13,776 bases of DNA from contig JBBRZF010000087.1 of assembly GCA_038236965.1 (NCBI GenBank), positions 1 to 13,776 of the forward strand, in the 5' to 3' direction. Under the pieces are notes generated by a model. It ran no database searches. It saw nothing but the letters and a program-made list of their open reading frames with translations, and was not told the origin of the DNA. The translations under genes and the position numbers were made by a program. The DNA is from JBBRZF01 sp038236965 (GTDB lineage: Bacteria; Acidobacteriota; Terriglobia; Terriglobales; Acidobacteriaceae). This document shows positions 6,376 to 12,044 of this stretch, piece by piece. The stretch's first letter is position 1. Every line of letters begins with the position of its first letter.

Positions 6376-6693
6376 TTGGATTTTGATCCACAAGTAGGCC
6401 GCGAACAGGCTAAACGAAGACCGGCGTTGGTGCTTACGGATATTCGTTATAACCGCGCCAGTGGCTTGGCCGTGGTATGTCCGCTCACGAGCATGCGAAA
6501 ACCTTATCCTTTCGCGCTACCGGTCACAGTTGGCCAGGTAGAGGGAGCCATTCTGGTTGATAACTTGAAGAGCATCGACTGGGTCGGACGCCACGCGGAG
6601 TTTCATTCGAAAGCTGCCGCTTCCATCGTCACGAAAGTTCGGCAATACATTGCAGTTCTGCTCTCCATTCGGGAGCCTCGAACCAAAGGATGA
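6361..6693 (+). CDS. MazF/PemK-family endoribonuclease-like protein, short N-terminus, no antitoxin
   Basis: The 110-residue frame matches MazF/PemK-type mRNA interferases from its sixth residue on: LDFDPQVGREQAKRRPALVL, then YNRASGLAVVCPLTS, KPYPFALPV, and ILVDNLKSIDW followed by GRHAEF. The catalytic-type Arg of RRPAL and the Thr-Ser of CPLTS are retained. The usual first 10-15 residues (typically ending GDIVWLDFDP) are missing: from GTG 6361 the protein begins MSAVV. Upstream in frame, back to a stop at 6331, only RRGGHPTRV can be read, with no ATG, GTG or TTG start and part of it encoded by the hairpin. No antitoxin gene lies on either side; tsf is directly upstream. It could be a solitary, translationally silenced or decaying toxin, or a domesticated RNase. 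A missed antitoxin elsewhere cannot be excluded. Confidence 0.75.
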   Translation: MSAVVLDFDPQVGREQAKRRPALVLTDIRYNRASGLAVVCPLTSMRKPYPFALPVTVGQVEGAILVDNLKSIDWVGRHAEFHSKAAASIVTKVRQYIAVLLSIREPRTKG

Positions 6694-6748
6694 ACGGGCC
6701 AGCTTCATTCCGTTTGTACCTTCGGCAATTTGAAGTTCCACCCCAGAG

Positions 6749-7168
6749 CTATTTTGTTTCTGCCTTGGTGGCTCCGGCCATACTCCTTATATAGAGCACC
6801 AGTTGCCAGCGCTGTCCTTCAGGCAGGGCACTAAAGGACGGCATTCCGCGACGCGAGTTTCCATTCGACATGCGCCAGAAGAGGGCTCCGTCGCTTTCCA
6901 TTTGCGCGTCCGGCGACGACAAGTCGGGCGCGTTGTTCTTGCGAGGATTTTTCTCGTCGCCATGGCACTGAGCACAGGTGCGCGAGAAGATTTTCTTCCC
7001 GCCCATTGCGGCTTCCGGCTTGCCTGCGAGGGGATTCGACTGGGCCGCCGCTTTCGCCGGAACAACCCAGTTGGGGTCGATGGCAGGATTCTGCCGGGGC
7101 GCTGACGTCTGCGCCGACGCGAACGCGACCGCGCCTGCGACTACAAAGGCTAGAGTCTTTCCGTTCAA
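6749..7168 (-). CDS. Secreted mono-heme cytochrome c
   Basis: The 139-residue product has a signal peptide (MNGKTLAFVVAGAVAFASAQ), a disordered Pro/Ala-rich linker of about 30 residues and a small class-I cytochrome c domain. The heme-attachment motif CAQCH is at residues 65-69, preceded by GKKIFSRT, as in many small periplasmic cytochromes. Met109 in RRGMPSF is the likely distal ligand. The last helix (LPEGQRWQLVLYIRSMA) is the family's usual C-terminal helix. The role would be periplasmic electron transfer; the partner is unknown. The start is TTG at 7168-7166, chosen because GGAGG lies 6 bases upstream and the signal peptide begins there. That TTG overlaps the TGA of the upstream barrel gene by 2 bases, so the two are probably translationally coupled. 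Confidence 0.88.
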   Translation of the reverse strand: MNGKTLAFVVAGAVAFASAQTSAPRQNPAIDPNWVVPAKAAAQSNPLAGKPEAAMGGKKIFSRTCAQCHGDEKNPRKNNAPDLSSPDAQMESDGALFWRMSNGNSRRGMPSFSALPEGQRWQLVLYIRSMAGATKAETK

Positions 7169-8037
7169 TGCTTACCTCCGAATAGCTGGCTGACCTTTTG
7201 TCCGAAGCCGTGTATCTCATACGTGTAGCCGACGCGGAGGAGCATGCGCTGGCTGCTCGCCGTGAGTCCGAAGCCGGGCGAGATACGCAGGACCTGCGAA
7301 TCGCTCAACTGCCAGGAGAGCGCCGGAGCCAGGTAGTGTGATGTGTCCTTTAATCCGAAGCGGTCCCAGTCGCCGAGTCCGCCATAGAGTTCGACTCCGG
7401 CGGTGAAGTTTTCGCGGCATAACGTACATTTCTTTCCAGATGCTAACGAAGACAAGGGACGCGAGACACCGAAGGCGTAGCCGAATTCGGTGGGTTCATC
7501 GAACTCGGTGAGGTTCTTCTCGAAGATGAAATTCTCGGCGATGTTCCAGCCTTTGGCGTTGCTGGAGAAGATCAGTTTTCCTTCGATCTCTTTTTCGTGT
7601 TCGCCATGCTGGTCGCGAATGGCTTCGTCCTGCGCGCCGTCGTAGCCAACGATCTCTTTCTGGATGCGACTGGCTCCGCGGATGTTCTCGAATTCGAAAT
7701 AGAGGACGGGGTTGATCTTGTGCTCGCCAGAGAAGGGCTTCCAGCGATTCTCCAGCCGATAGCCGGTAAAGACCGTGGCGTCGTGCGGGGCGGAAGCGCC
7801 TTCCAGGTAGAGCGACGTGGTCCACCATCCGGTCAGTCCGTATTCCATTTCCAGCAGCGGCGCCCAGTAATTGGGGAGGTCGTGTTTCTGCACGCCGATG
7901 GTGGTTTGGGTGGTGATTTCGAGGTTGCCGGGCTCTTCCATGCCGTGTCCGTAGGTGACGAAGTAAGGATTGCTCTGGGCGGGAGAGGAGAGGACGGCTG
8001 AGGCCAGCAGTACGAGAATGGCGATAAAGGAACGCAT
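7165..8037 (-). CDS. Predicted outer-membrane beta-barrel protein of unknown function
   Basis: The 290-residue protein has a signal peptide (MRSFIAILVLLASAVLSSPA) and then alternating aromatic/hydrophobic strands throughout: LEITTQTTIGVQ, WWTTSLYLEG, YRLENRWKPF, NPVLYFEFEN, EGKLIFSSN, ENFIFEKNL, FTAGVELYGG, LRISPGFGLTA, and a last strand MLLRVGYTYEIHGF ending in an aromatic, as expected of a barrel insertion signal. A short tail (GQKVSQLFGGKH) follows. Two Cys lie in KKCTLCREN (204 and 207), a CxxC pair without the His needed for heme. A His/Asp/Glu-rich segment at about 132-152 (YDGAQDEAIRDQHGEHEKE) could be a metal-binding loop; that is inference. It is the first gene of an operon with cytochrome c. 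ATG 8037 is chosen because the signal peptide starts there and CGGAG precedes it; the frame is open to 8181 but that stretch holds the promoter palindrome. Confidence 0.75.
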   Translation of the reverse strand: MRSFIAILVLLASAVLSSPAQSNPYFVTYGHGMEEPGNLEITTQTTIGVQKHDLPNYWAPLLEMEYGLTGWWTTSLYLEGASAPHDATVFTGYRLENRWKPFSGEHKINPVLYFEFENIRGASRIQKEIVGYDGAQDEAIRDQHGEHEKEIEGKLIFSSNAKGWNIAENFIFEKNLTEFDEPTEFGYAFGVSRPLSSLASGKKCTLCRENFTAGVELYGGLGDWDRFGLKDTSHYLAPALSWQLSDSQVLRISPGFGLTASSQRMLLRVGYTYEIHGFGQKVSQLFGGKH

Positions 8038-8078
8038 GAATTGACTCCGGGACGAGAGGACGGTTGCCTCTCCGTATT

Positions 8079-8097
8079 GAAATTGAAAATCAATTTC
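8079..8097. promoter_or_regulatory. Fur-box-like palindrome upstream of the barrel/cytochrome operon
   Basis: GAAATTGAAAATCAATTTC matches the classical 19-bp Fur consensus GATAATGATAATCATTATC at 14 of 19 positions by direct comparison. It lies inside a longer perfect inverted repeat, ATTGAAATTG (8076-8085) and CAATTTCAAT (8091-8100), separated by AAAAT. The centre is about 50 bp upstream of the barrel gene's ATG on the minus strand, and about 160 bp upstream of pyrH. A Fur-family regulator (Fur, Zur or similar) is the best guess. Confidence 0.6.
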
Positions 8098-8236
8098 AAT
8101 TTCGATACCAAGGATAACCCAGCTTTCCGCCGTGAAGCAAACCTGCCGCTCACCGGCCTCTGTGATGCTGCTCACATCCAAATCCCCGCCCTTTTCCGTA
8201 GAGCTCCCGCCTTTCCCTTCCCCTCCCTATTTCGAT

Positions 8237-8242
8237 TACACT
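8237..8242 (+). promoter_or_regulatory. -10-like hexamer before pyrH
   Basis: TACACT in GATTACACTGGAG lies 6 bp before ATG 8249 and resembles the TACAAT before the permease gene. If active, it would start transcription at or next to ATG 8249. No good -35 box is visible. Confidence 0.35.
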
Positions 8243-8248
8243 GGAGTC

Positions 8249-8965
8249 ATGGCTATGCCCGTTTACAAGCGCATTCTTCTTAAGCTCTCCGGTGAGGCGC
8301 TGGCTGCCGGACAGGGGTTCGGGGTCGACAACACGCGAGTGCACGAGATCGCCGCCGAATTGAAAGAGGTCCACGCCCTCGGCATCGAGTTGGCGATCGT
8401 TGTCGGAGGAGGCAATTTCTTCCGTGGCGTAGCCGAACAGGCCAAGGAGATGGACCGTGTCTCCGCCGATCACATGGGCATGTTGGCGACGGTGATCAAT
8501 GCGCTCGCCTTGCAGGACGCTCTGGAAAAACAGGGCTTGCCGACGCGCGTCCTCTCCGCCATCGAGATGAACCAGGTGGCCGAACCGTTTATCCGCCGCC
8601 GCGCCATACGCCATCTGGAAAAAGGCCGCGTGGTGGTATTCGCCGCCGGAACCGGCAACCCCTATTTCTCCACCGATACGGCGGCCTCGCTGCGCGCCAT
8701 GGAGATCAAGGCCGATGTGATCATGAAGGCCACCAAGGTGAACGGCATTTATGACGCCGATCCCGTGCTGGTGAAAGACGCGACGCTGTTCGAACATATC
8801 TCGTATTTCGATGTATTGAACAAGGGTCTGCGGGTGATGGACGCGACGGCGATCAGCCTGTGTCGCGAGAACAATCTGCCCATCATCATCTTCAACCTGA
8901 ATACGCACGGAAATATCCGTCGCGTGGTGCTTGGCGAAAAAGTGGGCTCACTGGTAACGGCATAG
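8249..8965 (+). CDS. pyrH: UMP kinase (uridylate kinase)
   Basis: This 238-residue protein is the bacterial hexameric UMP kinase (amino acid kinase fold), which phosphorylates UMP to UDP in pyrimidine nucleotide synthesis. Clear motifs are YKRILLKLSGEAL (phosphate-binding start), VVGGGNFFRG (53-60), MDRVSADHMGMLATVINALAL (68-88), AAGTGNPYFSTDTAA, and MKATKVNGIYDADP, all specific to PyrH. Two starts compete: ATG 8249 and ATG 8255 (MPVYKRIL). GGAG at 8243-8246 sits 8 bases before 8255 but only 2 before 8249, so 8255 is favoured by the ribosome-binding site, and 8249 only if the transcript is leaderless. An open frame back to 8132 is non-coding in character. frr follows at 78 bp, the usual pyrH-frr order. 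Confidence 0.96.
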   Translation: MAMPVYKRILLKLSGEALAAGQGFGVDNTRVHEIAAELKEVHALGIELAIVVGGGNFFRGVAEQAKEMDRVSADHMGMLATVINALALQDALEKQGLPTRVLSAIEMNQVAEPFIRRRAIRHLEKGRVVVFAAGTGNPYFSTDTAASLRAMEIKADVIMKATKVNGIYDADPVLVKDATLFEHISYFDVLNKGLRVMDATAISLCRENNLPIIIFNLNTHGNIRRVVLGEKVGSLVTA

Positions 8966-9001
8966 TTGCCACCGGACATCGGAAAAAATCTGTTCAGGGT
9001 T

Positions 9002-9007
9002 TATAAT
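9002..9007 (+). promoter_or_regulatory. Perfect -10 hexamer TATAAT before frr
   Basis: TATAAT lies 36 bp before the frr ATG, in the pyrH-frr spacer. No convincing -35 lies 16-18 bp upstream. It would give frr a short leader of its own in addition to read-through from pyrH. Confidence 0.45.
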
Positions 9008-9043
9008 CGCTCGTTCTAAACAACACCAGGCAGGCGGAACTTT

Positions 9044-9631
9044 ATGGCTCAGATCAGCATGGCGGCTGTGCCCGCTCTCAAAGAACTTTACCTACAGATC
9101 AAGACTCGCATGGATAAAGCTGTCGAGTCCTTCCGGACCCAGATGACGGCGACCCGCACGGGGCGCGCGTCCGTGCACATGCTGGACACCGTGCAGGTGG
9201 ACTACTACGGGTCCATGATGCCGCTCAACCAGATCGCGCAGGTCCACGCGCCAGAACCGCAACTAATCACCGTGCAACCGTTCGATCCCTCGTCGCTGCC
9301 CGCGATCGAAAAGGCGATTCGCACCGGCGACCTCGGACTGAACCCGATGAACGATGGCAAGGTGATCCGCGTGCCCGTTCCGGCGCTGACCGAAGAACGC
9401 CGCAAGGACATGGTGAAACATCTTTACAAACTGCTGGAAGAACAGCGCACGGCCGTGCGCAACGTCCGTCGCGATGGCAATGAATCCATCAAGAAGATTA
9501 TGAAGGACAAGAAGATCACCGAAGACGAAGAGCGCGGCGCGATGGAGCAGATACAGAAGCTGACCGACGAAGAGATTCGGAAGATGGAAGAGATGACCAA
9601 GGTAAAAGAAAAAGAAGTGATGCAGGTCTGA
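9044..9631 (+). CDS. frr: Ribosome recycling factor
   Basis: The 195-residue product is RRF, which with EF-G splits post-termination ribosomes. The long-helix domain I is visible in MDKAVESFRTQMTATRTGRAS and in the C-terminal helices from ALTEERRKDMVKHLYKLLEEQ to the end; the small domain II lies between (VQVDYYGSMMPLNQIAQV, then PFDPSSLPAIEKAI and LGLNPMNDGKVIRVPVPAL). The Arg of TRTGRAS in domain I is the conserved rRNA-contacting position. It is about 10 residues longer than typical, with an extra N-terminal MAQISMAAVPA segment; an in-frame ATG at 9059 would give a more usual length, but AGGCGG at 9032-9037 supports ATG 9044. A strong terminator follows. Confidence 0.96.
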   Translation: MAQISMAAVPALKELYLQIKTRMDKAVESFRTQMTATRTGRASVHMLDTVQVDYYGSMMPLNQIAQVHAPEPQLITVQPFDPSSLPAIEKAIRTGDLGLNPMNDGKVIRVPVPALTEERRKDMVKHLYKLLEEQRTAVRNVRRDGNESIKKIMKDKKITEDEERGAMEQIQKLTDEEIRKMEEMTKVKEKEVMQV

Positions 9632-9656
9632 TCGCTGATCGTTCCGCAAATTCCCG

Positions 9657-9682
9657 AACGGGCGCCGTGTGCGCCCGTTTTA
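9657..9682 (+). terminator. Intrinsic terminator after frr
   Basis: AACGGGCGC (9657-9665) pairs with GCGCCCGTT (9671-9679) around a CGTGT loop, with the T-run formed by the end of the 3' arm and following bases. It closes the pyrH-frr unit and isolates the oxidoreductase gene. Confidence 0.8.
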
Positions 9683-9740
9683 ACGTGGCGAGCAGGTACT
9701 TTGGTTTTATCCAACCGGGTTAACTAATTTCATTTTCCCG

Positions 9741-9746
9741 TTTAAT
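9741..9746 (+). promoter_or_regulatory. -10-like hexamer TTTAAT just before the molybdoenzyme start
   Basis: TTTAAT lies 8 bp before ATG 9755 and no Shine-Dalgarno sequence is present, as with the permease gene, so a leaderless transcript is plausible. The -35 region is poor. Confidence 0.35.
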
Positions 9747-9754
9747 CTATCCGC

Positions 9755-11860
9755 ATGGCGAAAACTGTTATCCACGCCGCGTGTCCGCACGATTGTCCGG
9801 ACGCGTGCGGCGTGCTTATCACTATCGAAAATAATCGCGCCATCCGCATACAGGGTGATCCGGCGCATCCGGTCACACGCGGATTCCTGTGCGCGAAGGT
9901 TGCGAAGTATGTGAGCCGCGTTTATTCGCCAGACCGGATCTTCTATCCCATGAAGCGCATTGCGCCGAAAGGCTCGCCGGGACTGGCCTTCCACGAGGCC
10001 TTCACGCGCATCACCTGGGACGAAGCTCTCGCTACCATCGCCGATGACTTCCGCAGCATCTCCGCTGAGTTCGGTCCCGAGGCCATTCTTCCCTACTCTT
10101 ACGGCGGTACGCTGGGCGCGATTCATGGTTCCACCATGGATCACCGTTTCTTCCACCGCCTGGGCGCATCGCAACTCGACCGGACCATTTGTTCCAGCAC
10201 GGGAACCGAAGCGCTGCTCAGCGTCAACGGATCGAAGCTCGGCACCGAGCCTGAGCAGTTCCGCCACTCGCGCTACATTATCGCCTGGGGTGCGAACATC
10301 CACGGCAACAGCGTCCACCTGTGGCCCTTCCTTGAAGAAGCCCGCCGCAATGGCGCAAAGCTGGTCGTCATCGATCCCTACAAGACGCGAACGGCGCGCT
10401 GTGCCGATTGGTATCTGCCCATCAATCCCGGCACGGACGTTGCGCTGGCGCTGGGCATGATGAACGTCATCATCGGCGAAGGCCTGTATGACGCGGAGTA
10501 TCTCGCGCAACACACCATCGGCTTTGAAGAGCTTCGCAAGCGCGCGAAAGAATATACGCCAGAGCGCGTTGCCGATTGGACGGGGATTTCCGCCGACGAC
10601 ATCCGCCAACTGGCACGCGAATATGCGACCACGCGTCCGGCGGTTATTCGCGTGAACTACGGCGTACAGCGCGCGGAAAACGGCGGTATGGCCGTGCGCG
10701 CCATCACTATGCTTCCTTGCGTCACCGGGTCATGGAAGGAAGTTGGCGGAGGTCTGCAGCTTTCCACCAGCGGAGGCTTCCCGCTCGACCGCGAGGCGCT
10801 GAAGCGTCCCGACCTGATGAAGGCGTCTCCGCTGGGACGCGCAGCGCGAGTGGTGAATATGAGCGAATTGGGCAAGGCGCTCACCCAACTCGATAAGCCT
10901 CCGGTGAAGGCGATGTTTGTCTTCAACTCGAATCCGGCTGCCGTCTGTCCCGACCACGCGACGGTCATCCGCGGACTGAAGCGCGAAGATTTATTTACGG
11001 TGGTCCACGAACAATTCCTCACAGACACCTGCGACTACGCCGACATTGTGTTGCCGGCCACCACGTTCTTTGAGCAGAAGGATCTGGTTCCCGCCTACGG
11101 ACACTACTTCCTGCAAATCTCTCAGCAAGCGGTGGCGCCGCTGGGCGAATCGCGCAGCAACGCCGACCTGTTCCGCGCGTTGGCCGAACGCATGGGATTC
11201 ACCGAAGCCTGCTTCCGCGACTCTGACGACGACCTCATCGATGCCGCTCTGGGCGGCGGACACAAGTGGCTGGCCGGAATCACCCGCGAGCGACTGGAAC
11301 GGGAGGGCCATGTCCGCGTGAAGGTCGCCGAAGGAACGACGCCTTTCCTTCCATACGCAAACGGAGGCTTCGGCACCGCGAGCGGCAAAGCGGAACTCTA
11401 CAGCGCGACGCTGGCGGCCCAGGGATTGGACCCCGTCGTCTCGTTTGTGCCGCCAACCGAATCGCGTCATTCGGAGAACGCGCGGGAGCTCCCGCTCGAG
11501 TTCCTTGCCCGCAAGGCAGACAATTTTCTTAACTCCACCTTCTGCAATCTGCCCTCGCATCAGCCACTGGAAGCGGGGCACATGGACATCCTGGAAATGA
11601 ACGAAGCCGACGCGGAACCGCGCCAGATCGTGGACGGAGACATGATCCGGATATTCAATGGGCGAGGCGAATTGAGGCTGCGCGCAAGAGTCAACGGTAG
11701 TGTTCCGCCGGGCGTAGTCAGCGCAAGACTCAACTGGGCCAAGCTTTCACCAGATGGCGTGAACGTCAATCTACTGACTTCTGCCCGGTTGGCGGACATG
11801 GGTGGCGGCCCAACTTTCTATTCTGCGCTGGTCGAGGTGGAAAGGGCTAAACCGCGCTGA
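9755..11860 (+). CDS. Cytoplasmic molybdopterin-dependent oxidoreductase (DMSO reductase superfamily)
   Basis: The 701-residue enzyme starts with a 4Fe-4S cluster motif, CPHDCPDACG (Cys10, Cys14, Cys18) plus Cys46 in GFLCAK, typical of the formate dehydrogenase/nitrate reductase type. YSPDRIFYPMKR and the RITWDEALATIA segment follow. The Mo-ligand region is around 144-151 (TICSSTGT), where Cys146 or Ser147 may coordinate the metal; I cannot decide which. Bis-MGD binding blocks include IIAWGANIHGNSVH, LVVIDPYKTRTA and NPGTDVALALGMM. The C-terminal dinucleotide-binding domain contains NLPSHQPL and the IVDGDMIRIFNGRGE beta-barrel. There is no Tat signal, so it is cytoplasmic. No small subunit, chaperone or redox partner gene is adjacent, and the substrate cannot be assigned; thiosulfate/polysulfide reductase-like or formate dehydrogenase-like labels would be guesses. 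Confidence 0.9.
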   Translation: MAKTVIHAACPHDCPDACGVLITIENNRAIRIQGDPAHPVTRGFLCAKVAKYVSRVYSPDRIFYPMKRIAPKGSPGLAFHEAFTRITWDEALATIADDFRSISAEFGPEAILPYSYGGTLGAIHGSTMDHRFFHRLGASQLDRTICSSTGTEALLSVNGSKLGTEPEQFRHSRYIIAWGANIHGNSVHLWPFLEEARRNGAKLVVIDPYKTRTARCADWYLPINPGTDVALALGMMNVIIGEGLYDAEYLAQHTIGFEELRKRAKEYTPERVADWTGISADDIRQLAREYATTRPAVIRVNYGVQRAENGGMAVRAITMLPCVTGSWKEVGGGLQLSTSGGFPLDREALKRPDLMKASPLGRAARVVNMSELGKALTQLDKPPVKAMFVFNSNPAAVCPDHATVIRGLKREDLFTVVHEQFLTDTCDYADIVLPATTFFEQKDLVPAYGHYFLQISQQAVAPLGESRSNADLFRALAERMGFTEACFRDSDDDLIDAALGGGHKWLAGITRERLEREGHVRVKVAEGTTPFLPYANGGFGTASGKAELYSATLAAQGLDPVVSFVPPTESRHSENARELPLEFLARKADNFLNSTFCNLPSHQPLEAGHMDILEMNEADAEPRQIVDGDMIRIFNGRGELRLRARVNGSVPPGVVSARLNWAKLSPDGVNVNLLTSARLADMGGGPTFYSALVEVERAKPR

Positions 11861-11926
11861 AAGCGGAGAGCTGGCAAATCCAGCCCGTTGTTGAGGTTTC
11901 TTTACGTCTGCCCGTAATCGCTCTGC

Positions 11927-11956
11927 TTGGTGTTCAGAGCACCAGTCCCTTATAAT
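11927..11956 (+). promoter_or_regulatory. Promoter for bamA
   Basis: A perfect -10 TATAAT (11951-11956) is preceded by TTGGTG (11927-11932), half of the -35 consensus, at an 18-bp spacing. Transcription would begin near 11963, about 80-120 nt before the possible bamA starts. It lies in the gap after the oxidoreductase gene, where no terminator is evident. Confidence 0.6.
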
Positions 11957-12044
11957 TGGCGTTTCCGAACTCCAAGTTATTGAGGGTCTTCCCATTACTG
12001 GCATTCATCACGTCCAAGCTGTATCTGAGTCCCGCGGTAGATGG

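Noticed and set aside
8038..8181. N-terminal extension of the barrel protein
   Set aside because: The signal peptide begins at ATG 8037, and the extension is encoded by the Fur-like palindrome and promoter region.
9707..10609. Minus-strand open frame of 300 codons opposite the molybdoenzyme
   Set aside because: It is antisense to the conserved Fe-S and MGD-binding region and has no family features.
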